From positions 62,001-126,000 of the forward strand of contig NZ_BMSG01000015.1 of assembly GCF_014649035.1 (NCBI RefSeq): 64,000 nucleotides of DNA, given 5' to 3'. This DNA comes from Streptomyces sindenensis (lineage in GTDB: Bacteria > Actinomycetota > Actinomycetes > Streptomycetales > Streptomycetaceae). The notes under the pieces were generated by a model, which saw only the letters and a program-made list of their open reading frames with translations, made no database searches and was not told the origin of the DNA. The translations under genes were made by a program, and so were the position numbers. Numbering within the stretch: position 1 is the stretch's first letter; the number at the start of each line of letters is the position of its first letter. Shown piece after piece: positions 16,760-24,484 of the stretch.

Positions 16760-18055
16760 GTGAGCAGTTACCGGCAGCCCGGCGTCGTCCTCACCGACCG
16801 TCGCTTCACCGTGCCCCTCGACCACAGCGACCCCGGCGGCGAGCAGATCGAGGTGTACGGCCGGGAAGCGGCCGCCGCCTCACGGGCCGGCGAGGAACTG
16901 CCCTGGCTGGTCTATCTGGAGGGCGGCCCCGGCTTCGGCGCGCGCCGGTTCGTCGGTACGGAGGCGTGGCTCGGCCGGGCCCTGCGCGAGTTCCGGGTGC
17001 TGCTCCTGGACCAGCGGGGGACCGGGCTCTCCACCCCGGCCAACCGGCAGACGCTGCCGCTCCGCGGCGGCCCGCGCGAACAGGCCGGCTACCTCGCCCA
17101 CTTCCGCTCCGACTCGATCGTCCGCGACTGCGAGCTGATCCGGCAGCGGCTCACCGGCGGGGCCCCCTGGACGGTCCTCGGCCAGTCCTTCGGCGGCTTC
17201 TGCGCCGTCCGCTATCTCTCCGCCGCCCCGGAGGGGCTGAAGGAGGTCCTGATCACCGGCGGACTGCCCTCGCTGGACGCGCACGCGGACGACGTCTACC
17301 GGGCCGCGTACCCGCGCATCGAGCGGAAGGTGGCCGCCCACTACGCCCGCTACCCGCAGGACGTCGAGCGCGCCCGCGCGATCGCCGCCCACCTCGCCGA
17401 GCACCGGCCCGAGAGCGCCGGACACCGGCTCACCCCGGAGGGCTTCCAGTCGCTCGGCATCCTGCTCGGCTCCGGCAGCGGCAGCCACCAGCTCCATTAC
17501 CTGCTGGAGAACGCGTTCGTCCGCACCCCGCACGGCACCGAACTCTCCGACACCTTCCAGGAGGCGATGCGCACCGCCGTCTCCTTCGCCGGGCACCCGC
17601 TCTACGCCCTGCTGCACGAGGCCATCTACGGGCAGGGCGAGCGCGCCACGGACTGGGCCGCCGAGCGCGTACGGGGAGAGTTCCCGCAGTTCGACGCGGT
17701 GACCGCGCTGAAGGGCGACGGGCCGGTCCTCTTCACCGGCGAGACCATCCACCCCTGGCACTTCGACGTCGACCCGGCGCTGCGGCCCCTGCGCGAGACC
17801 GCAGAGCTGCTGGCCCGGCGCACCGACTGGCCGGTGCTGTACGCCCCCGAGCGGCTCGCCGCCAACGAGGTCCCGGTCGCGGCGGCCGTCTACCACGACG
17901 ACATGTACGTCGACACCGCGGACTCGCTGCGCACGGCGGCGGCGATCCGGGGGCTGCGGACCTGGGTGACGAACGAGTACGAGCACGACGGGGTCCGCGC
18001 GGGCGGCCCCCGGGTCCTGGACCGGCTGCTGTCCCTGGTGCGCGACGAGGCCTGA
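16760..18055 (+). CDS. Proline iminopeptidase-like alpha/beta hydrolase (peptidase S33)
   Basis: The 431-aa protein shows the S33 signatures: GGPG at residues 55-58 (oxyanion loop), LLDQRGTGLS near 82-91, nucleophile elbow GQSFGG with Ser143, and a C-terminal EHDG that should hold the catalytic His. The long helical cap between residues 200 and 340 and the PEGFQSLGILLG segment match actinobacterial prolyl aminopeptidases. It should cleave N-terminal proline from peptides in the cytoplasm; no signal peptide is present. GTG at 16760 follows CAGGAG by 5 nt. Confidence 0.88.
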   Translation: MSSYRQPGVVLTDRRFTVPLDHSDPGGEQIEVYGREAAAASRAGEELPWLVYLEGGPGFGARRFVGTEAWLGRALREFRVLLLDQRGTGLSTPANRQTLPLRGGPREQAGYLAHFRSDSIVRDCELIRQRLTGGAPWTVLGQSFGGFCAVRYLSAAPEGLKEVLITGGLPSLDAHADDVYRAAYPRIERKVAAHYARYPQDVERARAIAAHLAEHRPESAGHRLTPEGFQSLGILLGSGSGSHQLHYLLENAFVRTPHGTELSDTFQEAMRTAVSFAGHPLYALLHEAIYGQGERATDWAAERVRGEFPQFDAVTALKGDGPVLFTGETIHPWHFDVDPALRPLRETAELLARRTDWPVLYAPERLAANEVPVAAAVYHDDMYVDTADSLRTAAAIRGLRTWVTNEYEHDGVRAGGPRVLDRLLSLVRDEA

Positions 18056-18100
18056 CCGGGGCGGGCCGCCCGTCCCGGCCGGTCCGGCAGGTCCCGGGGC

Positions 18101-18138
18101 GGGGCGGCGGACCGGGCCCGGGCCCGGTCCGCCGCCCC
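18101..18138. terminator. Perfect 38-bp palindrome between convergent genes
   Basis: Every base from 18101 to 18119 pairs with 18120 to 18138, with no spacer. It lies between convergent stops at 18055 and 18146 and should end transcription from both sides. Confidence 0.8.
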
Positions 18139-18145
18139 CGCCGGA

Positions 18146-18718
18146 TCAGCGCTGGAGCTCCTCCAGCGTGGCGTCGAGGTCGCCGGCGGCCCGTGGGGCC
18201 CGGTTGTGCGGCAGCTTCGAGAGGAGCGCTGCCATTCCGCAGGTGTTGCTGAGCGCCGAATAGACCAGGCCCGTGCCGACGCCCGCGGAGAGCCAGCGCG
18301 CCGCCGGGAAGCGGATCCCCGCCACCAGGCCCGCCACCACCAGCGAACCCGCCGCGAGCCGCACCTGGCGCTCCATGGCCCACGTGGTGCGCGCGCCCTC
18401 GGGGCGGTCCAGGCCGCGGCCGTCGCCCTCCCAGGCGGACGTGCCGCCGGTCAGCGTCACGGCCTCGATGTCCGCGCCCGCGAGGATCTCGCACGCCCGG
18501 GTGGACCGGACCCCGGAGGCGCACACCACCAGCAGCGAACCGCGCGCGGAGGCGGACTTGAGCGCGGGCAGCGCGTCGGGCAGCTTGTCGAGCGGGATGT
18601 TGAGGGCGCCGGGGACATGCCCGGCGGCGTACTCGCCCGGAGCCCGCACGTCGATGACGGTGAACTCCTCCAGGCGGGCTGCGGCCTGGGCGGGGGAGAG
18701 GGAGGCGGGGCTGGGCAC
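18146..18718 (-). CDS. Rhodanese-domain protein with C-terminal membrane hairpin
   Basis: The 190-aa protein has a single rhodanese domain (about residues 5-100) with VIDVRAPGEYAAGHVPGA and the active-site loop CASGVRS, Cys66 being the persulfide nucleophile. A DUF2892-like part follows with two hydrophobic helices near residues 120-165 and a Cys in LSNTCGM. The family moves sulfane sulfur; the membrane tail is common in actinobacterial forms. GTG at 18718 follows GAAAGGAAG closely. Its promoter is shared in a 73-bp gap with the divergent PIG-L gene. Confidence 0.88.
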   Translation of the reverse strand: MPSPASLSPAQAAARLEEFTVIDVRAPGEYAAGHVPGALNIPLDKLPDALPALKSASARGSLLVVCASGVRSTRACEILAGADIEAVTLTGGTSAWEGDGRGLDRPEGARTTWAMERQVRLAAGSLVVAGLVAGIRFPAARWLSAGVGTGLVYSALSNTCGMAALLSKLPHNRAPRAAGDLDATLEELQR

Positions 18719-18791
18719 GGGGGGCTTCCTTTCGTTCGGCCGGACTCCAGCGTCGCACGCCCGCCGCCGGAGCCGGGGGTAGCCTGCCCGT

Positions 18792-19526
18792 ATGACGCCG
18801 CAGCGACTCGAACCCATGCCCGGCGACTGGCAGCGCGCCCTGGCCGTGGTCGCCCATCCGGACGACCTGGAGTACGGGGCGGCCGCCGCCGTGGCCGAGT
18901 GGACCGACGGCGGACGCGAGGTCGTCTATCTCCTGGCCAGCCGCGGCGAGGCCGGGATCGACACCCTGCCGCCCGAGGAGTGCGCACCGGTGCGCGAACG
19001 GGAGCAGCGGGCGAGTGCCGCCGTCGTCGGCGTACGGACCGTGGAGTTCCTGGACCACCGCGACGGCGTCATCGAATACGGCACCGGCCTGCGCCGCGAC
19101 ATCGCCGCGGCCATCCGCCGGCACCGCCCCGAACTGGTCGTCACGCTCAACCACCGGGACACCTGGGGCGGCGCCGCCTGGAACACCCCCGACCACCGCG
19201 CGGTCGGGCGCGCCACCCTCGACGCGGTCGCCGACGCCGGCAACCGCTGGATCTTCCCGGACCTGGGCGAGCAGGGACTCCAGCCGTGGAACGGGGTGCG
19301 CTGGATCGCCGTGGCGGGCAGCGACCGGCCCACCCACGCGGTCGACGCGACGGCCGGCCTCGAACGCTCGGTCCAGTCGCTGCTGGAGCACCGTACGTAC
19401 ATCGAGGCGCTGACCCGACAGGACCCGGAACAGTACTGCCGGACCTTTCTGACGGGCATGGCCGAGGCCGCCGCCGAGCGGTTCGGCGGCCGGCCCGCGG
19501 TCACCTTCGAGGTCTTCGCGCAGTAG
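18792..19526 (+). CDS. PIG-L family zinc deacetylase
   Basis: The 244-aa protein has the LmbE/PIG-L motif AHPDD at residues 21-25, a second metal site in NTPDHRAVG near residue 135, and the LNHRDTWGG loop. Family members are Zn-dependent N-deacetylases acting on GlcNAc-type conjugates such as mycothiol precursors or xenobiotic thiol adducts. The substrate here is not evident: it is neither next to mycothiol genes nor in a natural-product cluster. The length is slightly under the usual 250-300 residues. It is a single-gene unit. Confidence 0.88.
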   Translation: MTPQRLEPMPGDWQRALAVVAHPDDLEYGAAAAVAEWTDGGREVVYLLASRGEAGIDTLPPEECAPVREREQRASAAVVGVRTVEFLDHRDGVIEYGTGLRRDIAAAIRRHRPELVVTLNHRDTWGGAAWNTPDHRAVGRATLDAVADAGNRWIFPDLGEQGLQPWNGVRWIAVAGSDRPTHAVDATAGLERSVQSLLEHRTYIEALTRQDPEQYCRTFLTGMAEAAAERFGGRPAVTFEVFAQ

Positions 19527-19553
19527 GGCACGCCGCCGGGTGGGACGTCCGGT

Positions 19554-19598
19554 CGGCAAGGTTGCCCGGTTGACAAAACGCCTTGCCGATCCTGCAAT
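19554..19598 (+). promoter_or_regulatory. Promoter and inverted repeat of the XRE-cupin gene
   Basis: A perfect TTGACA (19570-19575) is followed after 17 bp by TGCAAT (19593-19598), leaving only 6 bp before the ATG at 19605, so the mRNA is probably leaderless. Arms CGGCAAGG (19554-19561) and CCTTGCCG (19581-19588) flank the -35 box and could be an autoregulatory operator. Confidence 0.65.
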
Positions 19599-19604
19599 GA
19601 CCGG

Positions 19605-20204
19605 ATGAAGGAACACGACCGGGACGACCCGGAACTGGAGTCCGTCCTCTCCGGCGTCGGCCCCCGCCTGCGCCGCCTGCGCAAGGACCGCGGGGTCACC
19701 CTCGCCGCCCTCTCGGCCGCCACCGGCATCTCCGTCTCCACGCTCTCCCGGCTGGAGTCCGGCGGCCGTCGCCCCAGCCTCGAACTGATGCTGCCGATCG
19801 CCCGCGCCCACGAGGTGCCGCTCGACGACCTCGTGGGCGCCGCACCGGTCGGCGACCCCCGGGTGCGGGCCAAGCCGATCGTGCAGCACGGCCGGACCAT
19901 GCTGCCGCTGACCGCCCGGCCGGGCGGCCTCCAGGCGTACAAGCTGATCCAGGAGCCGGGCAGTGGCGGTCCGCCGGAGCAGCGCACGCACGAGGGGTAC
20001 GAGTGGCTGTTCGTGCTCTCCGGGAAGCTGCGGCTGCTGCTGGCCGAACACGATCTGGTGCTGGAGCCGGGGGAGGCCGCGGAGTTCGACACCCGGCTGC
20101 CCCACTGGTTCGGCCCGGCCGAGGACGAGAGGGTGGAGTTCCTCAGCCTCTTCGGCCCGCAGGGGGAGCGCATGCACGTGCGGGCGAAGCCCAAGCGCGG
20201 CTGA
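19605..20204 (+). CDS. XRE-family regulator with cupin domain
   Basis: The 199-aa protein has an N-terminal XRE helix-turn-helix at about residues 16-72 (LRRLRKDRGVTLAALSAATG, STLSRLESGGRRPSLE) and a C-terminal cupin_2 barrel at about residues 115-185 with THEGYEWLFVLSGKLRL and LEPGEAAEFDT. This architecture (SutR/PuuR-like) binds small ligands through the cupin and controls neighbouring metabolic genes or itself. It may act on the adjacent dehydrogenase operon, but no shared operator is visible. Only 6 bp separate its -10 box from the start codon. Confidence 0.9.
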   Translation: MKEHDRDDPELESVLSGVGPRLRRLRKDRGVTLAALSAATGISVSTLSRLESGGRRPSLELMLPIARAHEVPLDDLVGAAPVGDPRVRAKPIVQHGRTMLPLTARPGGLQAYKLIQEPGSGGPPEQRTHEGYEWLFVLSGKLRLLLAEHDLVLEPGEAAEFDTRLPHWFGPAEDERVEFLSLFGPQGERMHVRAKPKRG

Positions 20205-20251
20205 GGCCCGGGGCGCCCCGGAGGGCGGGGGCGGGGTGTTCCCAGATGGGC

Positions 20252-20263
20252 AAGCGACCGCTT
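20252..20263. promoter_or_regulatory. AAGCG-N2-CGCTT operator-like site
   Basis: Palindrome AAGCGACCGCTT lies 72 bp upstream of the oxidoreductase start at 20335. Similar AAGCG/CGCTT sites are typical of TetR-type regulators of acyl-CoA metabolism in actinobacteria. No such regulator is adjacent. Confidence 0.45.
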
Positions 20264-20334
20264 AGTATGCGGCGCAGCAGTGGTAATGCCGACCGCTCCG
20301 GCGGTTGACGCCGACAGTGTTGTGGAGGCCCCTC

Positions 20335-21300
20335 ATGCAGGCATGGCGAGTGCACCGGAACGGCGAGCCGGGCGAGGTGATGCGGCTGGAGGAGACGGAC
20401 CGGCCCACGCCCGGCGACGGGCAGGTGCTCGTCGAGGTCCGCGCGGCGAACGTCAACTTCCCCGACGCCCTGCTCTGCCGGGGCCAGTACCAGGTGCGGC
20501 CGCCGCTGCCGTTCACCCCGGGCGTCGAGGTGTGCGGCACCACCGAGGACGGGCGGCGGGTCCTCGCCACTCCGGCCCTGCCCCACGGCGGCTTCGCCGA
20601 CTGCGTGGTCGCGGACGAGGCGGCCCTGCTGCCCGCCCCCGACGCCCTGGACGACGCCGAGGCGGCCGCACTGCACGTCGGCTACCAGACGGGCTGGTTC
20701 GGCCTGCACCGCCGTGCCCACCTCCAGCCCGGCGAGACCCTCCTCGTCCACGCGGCGGCCGGCGGCGTCGGCAGTGCCGCCGTCCAGCTCGGCAAGGCCG
20801 CGGGCGCCAAGGTCATCGGCGTCGTCGGCGGCCCCGACAAGGCGGCCGTCGCCCGCGAGCTCGGCTGTGACCTGGTCATCGACCGGCGGAGCGAGGACAT
20901 CGTCGCCGCCGTCAAGGAAGCCACCGGCGGGCGCGGCGCGGACGTCGTCTACGACCCGGTCGGCGGCGACGCGTACACCAAGTCCACCAAGTGCGTCGCC
21001 TTCGAGGGGCGCATTCTCGTCGTCGGCTTCGCCAGCGGCGTCATCCCCACCGCGGCCCTCAACCACGCCCTGGTGAAGAACTACTCGGTCCTCGGACTGC
21101 ACTGGGGCCTCTACAACACCAAGGACCCGGCCGCCGTCCGCGCCTGCCACGAGGAGCTGACCAAGCTCGCCGATCAGGGCATCGTGAAGCCGCTGATCAG
21201 CGAGCGTGTCGCGATGGCCGACGCGGCCGACGCCGTGCAGCGCGTCGCCGACGGCACCAGCACCGGCCGCATCGTCGTCCTTCCCGGAGGCGCCCGATGA
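20335..21300 (+). CDS. Zn-independent MDR-family quinone oxidoreductase
   Basis: The 321-aa protein has the medium-chain dehydrogenase/reductase fold: a GroES-like N-terminus with ANVNFPDALLCRGQYQ and a nucleotide-binding half with VHAAAGGVGSAAVQLGK (AAxxGVGxxxxQ, the NADPH motif of quinone reductases). The zinc ligands of alcohol dehydrogenases are absent. It is probably an NADPH:quinone or enoyl reductase. ATG at 20335 has GGAGG 6 nt upstream. Its stop overlaps the first acyl-CoA dehydrogenase gene (ATGA), giving a three-gene operon for breakdown of an acyl-CoA. Confidence 0.88.
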   Translation: MQAWRVHRNGEPGEVMRLEETDRPTPGDGQVLVEVRAANVNFPDALLCRGQYQVRPPLPFTPGVEVCGTTEDGRRVLATPALPHGGFADCVVADEAALLPAPDALDDAEAAALHVGYQTGWFGLHRRAHLQPGETLLVHAAAGGVGSAAVQLGKAAGAKVIGVVGGPDKAAVARELGCDLVIDRRSEDIVAAVKEATGGRGADVVYDPVGGDAYTKSTKCVAFEGRILVVGFASGVIPTAALNHALVKNYSVLGLHWGLYNTKDPAAVRACHEELTKLADQGIVKPLISERVAMADAADAVQRVADGTSTGRIVVLPGGAR

Positions 21301-22490
21301 GCCCCGCCGTGGACGCCGCCGAGGTCCGCCGCCGCACCCGCGAGCTGCTCGCCGCGCACCCGCCCGCCACCACCGGGCGCACCGACTTCCTGAAAGCCCG
21401 CTTCGACGCCGGACTCGCCTGGGTCCACTATCCGGTGGGCCTCGGCGGGCTCGACGCGCCCCGCTCCCTCCAGCAGGTCGCCGACGCCGAACTCGCCGCC
21501 GCCGGCGCGCCGGACAACGACCCGCGCCGCATCGGCATCGGCCTCGGCATGGCCGCGCCCACCATCCTCGGCTTCGGCACCGAGGAGCAGAAGCGGCGCT
21601 TCCTGCGCCCGCTGTGGGTGGGGGAGGAGGTCTGGTGCCAGCTGTTCAGCGAGCCGGGCGCCGGATCCGACCTCGCGGCCCTGGCCACCCGGGCCGTGCG
21701 GGACGAGACCGGCGACTGGATCGTCGACGGCCAGAAGGTCTGGACGTCCAGTGCCCACCTGGCCCGCTGGGCGATCCTCATCGCCCGCACCGACCCCGAC
21801 CTGCCCAAGCACCGGGGCATCAGCTACTTCATCTGCGACATGACCGACCCCGGCGTCGAGGTCCGGCCGCTGCGCCAGATCACCGGCGAGGCCGAGTTCA
21901 ACGAGGTCTTCCTCACCGGCGTACGCATCCCCGACAGCCACCGGCTCGGACCCGTCGGCGAGGGGTGGAAGGTCGCCCAGACGACCCTGATGAACGAGCG
22001 CGTCTCCATCGGCGGCTCCCGTATCCCCCGCGAGGGCGGCATGATCGGCCCGGTCGCGAAGACCTGGCGCGAACGCCCGGAGCTGCGTACCCCCGACACC
22101 CACCAGCGCCTGCTGACCCTCTGGGTCGAGGCCGAGGTCGCCCGGCTCACCGGCGAGCGGCTGCGCCAGCAGCTCGTCGCCGGACAGCCCGGACCCGAGG
22201 GGTCGGGCATGAAGCTCGCCTTCGCCCGCCTCAACCAGGAGATCAGCGGCCTGGAGGTCGAACTCCTCGGCGACGAGGGCCTGTTGTACAGCGACTGGAC
22301 GATGGTCCGCCCGGAGCTGGTCGACTTCACCGGACGGGACGCCGGTTACCGCTATCTGCGCTCGAAGGGCAACTCCATCGAGGGCGGCACCAGCGAGGTC
22401 CTGCTGAACATCGTGGCCGAACGCGTCCTCGGACTGCCGGCCGAGCCCCGCAACGACAAGGACGTCGCCTGGAAGGACCTGAGCCGATGA
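21297..22490 (+). CDS. Acyl-CoA dehydrogenase, catalytic-type subunit
   Basis: The 397-aa flavoprotein has the acyl-CoA dehydrogenase core: QLFSEPGAGSDLA (FAD/substrate loop), DGQKVWTSSAHLARWAI, and a C-terminal GNSIEGGTSEVLLNIVAERVLG in two parts, where the Glu of IEGGTSE matches the catalytic-base position of the family. It is FadE17-like in its overall spacing. Members with a paired second subunit often act on steroid-side-chain or branched acyl-CoAs. It overlaps its neighbours by ATGA on both sides, so equal translation with the second dehydrogenase is likely. Confidence 0.88.
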   Translation: MSPAVDAAEVRRRTRELLAAHPPATTGRTDFLKARFDAGLAWVHYPVGLGGLDAPRSLQQVADAELAAAGAPDNDPRRIGIGLGMAAPTILGFGTEEQKRRFLRPLWVGEEVWCQLFSEPGAGSDLAALATRAVRDETGDWIVDGQKVWTSSAHLARWAILIARTDPDLPKHRGISYFICDMTDPGVEVRPLRQITGEAEFNEVFLTGVRIPDSHRLGPVGEGWKVAQTTLMNERVSIGGSRIPREGGMIGPVAKTWRERPELRTPDTHQRLLTLWVEAEVARLTGERLRQQLVAGQPGPEGSGMKLAFARLNQEISGLEVELLGDEGLLYSDWTMVRPELVDFTGRDAGYRYLRSKGNSIEGGTSEVLLNIVAERVLGLPAEPRNDKDVAWKDLSR

Positions 22491-23620
22491 CCGCCCCCAC
22501 CCAGCCCTTCGCCGCACACTCCCCGGCCACCCCCGACCTGCTCTACTCGCAGGACGAGGAGGATCTCCGCTCCGCCGTCCGCGCCCTCCTCGCCGACCGG
22601 GCCGACGCGCCGACGGTGATCGCCGCCACCGAGTCCGACACGCCGTACGACCCGCGGCTGTGGTCGTCCCTGGCCACGGACATCGGCGCGGCCGGACTCC
22701 TCGTCCCCAAGAAGCTCGGCGGCCAGGGCGCGTCCCACCGCGAGGCCGCCGTCGTCCTGGAGGAGCTGGGCCGCAGCGTCGCCCCCGCCCCTTACCTGAC
22801 CAGCTCCGTCGTGGCCACCGAGACCCTGCTCGCGCTCGGCGCCGAGGACGGACCGGCCGCCGCGCTCCTCCGCGAGCTGGCCTCCGGCGCCCGTACGGCC
22901 GTGCTCGCCGTGCCCTTCGCGACCCCGCCCGCCGGGGCTGGGCCGGTCCTCGCCGCGCTCGACGGCACGGTCCGGGGCGTCGCCGACGCGGCGGCCGTCG
23001 ATGTCCTGCTGGTGCCGACCGACGAAGGGCTGTACGCGGTCGGATCCGCGGACCCCGGCGTCACCGTCGAGGCGCTCGTTCCGCTCGACCTGACCCGCCC
23101 GCTCGCCGCCGTCACCCTGGCCGGGGCGGCCGGGACCCTGCTGGCCGGCCCGGACGCGAGCGCCGGCGCCGTACGGCGCGGACTGCTCGCCGGGGCCGGG
23201 CTGCTCGCCTCCGAACAGCTCGGAATCGCCGAGTGGTGTCTGACCGAGACCGTCCGCCACACCCGCGAACGCCACCAGTTCAACCGGCCGGTCGGATCGT
23301 TCCAGGCGCTCAAGCACCGGATGGCACACCTCTGGCTGGAGGTCGTCTCGGCCCGCGCCGCCGCCCGCAACGCCGCCGACGCGCTGGCCACCGGCAGCTC
23401 CGACGCCCCGCTCGCCGTCGCGGTGGCCCAGGCGTACTGCTCGGGCGTCGCCGTGCACGCCGCCGAGGAGTGCGTCCAGCTGCACGGCGGGATCGGCATG
23501 ACCTGGGAGCACCCCGCGCACCTGTACCTCAAGCGGGCCAAGGCGGACTCCCTGGCGTACGGCTCGGCGGGCAGCCACCGTGAGGAGGTCGCCGAGCTGG
23601 CGGAACTCCCGGCGCCCTAA
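22487..23620 (+). CDS. Acyl-CoA dehydrogenase, partner-type subunit
   Basis: The 377-aa protein is an acyl-CoA dehydrogenase homologue with TRERHQFNRPVGSFQALKHR and QLHGGIGMTWEHPAHLYLKR, the FAD-binding signature of the C-terminal half. The usual IYEG(T/G)-type catalytic Glu motif is not visible after it; the chain ends SLAYGSAGSHREEVAEL. This suggests a non-catalytic partner in an alpha2beta2 complex with the preceding dehydrogenase, as known for FadE28/FadE29-like pairs. That assignment is inference. The stop is followed within 2 bp by a repeated MITE-like sequence. Confidence 0.85.
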   Translation: MTAPTQPFAAHSPATPDLLYSQDEEDLRSAVRALLADRADAPTVIAATESDTPYDPRLWSSLATDIGAAGLLVPKKLGGQGASHREAAVVLEELGRSVAPAPYLTSSVVATETLLALGAEDGPAAALLRELASGARTAVLAVPFATPPAGAGPVLAALDGTVRGVADAAAVDVLLVPTDEGLYAVGSADPGVTVEALVPLDLTRPLAAVTLAGAAGTLLAGPDASAGAVRRGLLAGAGLLASEQLGIAEWCLTETVRHTRERHQFNRPVGSFQALKHRMAHLWLEVVSARAAARNAADALATGSSDAPLAVAVAQAYCSGVAVHAAEECVQLHGGIGMTWEHPAHLYLKRAKADSLAYGSAGSHREEVAELAELPAP

Positions 23621-23812
23621 ACCCTGTCGTCACACTGCCGTCTGCCGTGCGGCGTCCGGCACGCACGCTCGTGCTCGATCCCCTTCTGGCGCGCCGGTCG
23701 GCTCGTCCATTGCGGTGGTCTGCGCGTGCGAGGCGATCCCGTTCCGCCCCGGTGGGCGTTTGTCCCTGGGGCGCGAGTGCGCTCGGACAGACGACCGACA
23801 AGGGTGTGAGGC
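23621..23812 (+). repeat. MITE-like element, diverged copy A
   Basis: Bases 23623-23671 match 32474-32522 at 45 of 49 positions, then similarity decays, with a few shared words further on. The right end near 23805 (GACGACCGACAAGGG) is a poor match to the inverse of the left end, so this copy is degraded. It begins directly after the TAA of the dehydrogenase gene. The right boundary is approximate. Confidence 0.5.
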
Positions 23813-23817
23813 AGGCG

Positions 23818-24333
23818 ATGACGGACATGGATCGCAGGAGGGTGCTGCGGCTGACCTCGGCGGCGACCGCCGCCGGGGGACTGGTCGCCGGGGCGGGCGG
23901 GGCCGCCCACGCGGCGGGCAGGGCGGCCCGGCGGATCGTCCTCACCGGCAGGCGCACGGGCGCGAACATCCCGGACGTCCTCACGGCCGGCGTCCCGTAC
24001 TTCGTCCGCTACGACCTGTCGGACGCGCAGGGCGACAGTGTGGGCACCGAGAGCGCGCACTGCCTGCCCGTCTCCGTGGGGCCGGACGGTTCGTCCGTCC
24101 TGGCGACGCTGGTGCTGAGCCTCGACGACGGCCTGATCACGGCTGCCACGGTCTTCCAGCGACCGCTGCCCGCCCTCACCGAGCCGCCGGTGAACGCCCA
24201 GCCGTGGTCCCACGTCTTCGCGATCACCGGAGGGACGGGGTCCTACGTCGGCGCGGCCGGGTCGATCACGATCGACCACCCCGCGAGGGACGAGGACGTC
24301 CTGACCATCGAGCTGGCCGACGCTTCGCTGTAA
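23818..24333 (+). CDS. Tat-exported dirigent/allene-oxide-cyclase-like barrel protein
   Basis: The 171-aa protein begins with a twin-arginine signal (DRRRVLRLTSAATAAGG, cleavage near AHAAG). The mature part of about 135 residues looks like an AOC/dirigent beta-barrel: repeated strands, VSLDDG-type turns and the hallmark VFAITGGTGSYVGAAGSITI near the C-terminus. In plants such barrels guide stereochemistry; the role of bacterial secreted forms is unknown. ATG at 23818 is preferred to in-frame upstream starts because those run through the repeat element. A strong terminator follows. Confidence 0.7.
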   Translation: MTDMDRRRVLRLTSAATAAGGLVAGAGGAAHAAGRAARRIVLTGRRTGANIPDVLTAGVPYFVRYDLSDAQGDSVGTESAHCLPVSVGPDGSSVLATLVLSLDDGLITAATVFQRPLPALTEPPVNAQPWSHVFAITGGTGSYVGAAGSITIDHPARDEDVLTIELADASL

Positions 24334-24369
24334 GGGCGGAACCCGAGCGGCCGTTCCCTGTCGTGCCCA

Positions 24370-24420
24370 CCCTGGTACACCCCGCCCCGTCTGCCGGGGC
24401 GGGGTGTACCAGGGCCTTTT
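24370..24420 (+). terminator. Rho-independent terminator with T tail
   Basis: A perfect 20-bp stem (24370-24389 and 24395-24414) with loop TCTGC is followed by CCTTTT. It isolates the dirigent-like gene from the downstream transporter operon. Confidence 0.9.
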
Positions 24421-24433
24421 GCGTGCTGTTTAA

Positions 24434-24450
24434 TTGCGTGCTGTTCGCAA
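24434..24450 (+). promoter_or_regulatory. Candidate Nur (nickel-responsive Fur-family) box
   Basis: The site reads TTGCGT-GCTGT-TCGCAA, fitting the reported S. coelicolor Nur pattern tTGCaa-N5-ttGCAA in its conserved TTGC and GCAA ends. It lies 35-51 bp before the start of the binding-protein gene. A 10-bp direct repeat (GCGTGCTGTT) occurs at 24421 and 24436. Confidence 0.55.
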
Positions 24451-24484
24451 TAGCAGCCGATCTTCAACAGGGATGTGCAGAGTT

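Noticed and set aside
20208..20221. Palindrome CCGGGGCGCCCCGG after the XRE-cupin gene as a terminator
   Set aside because: Too short with no loop; common by chance at this G+C content.
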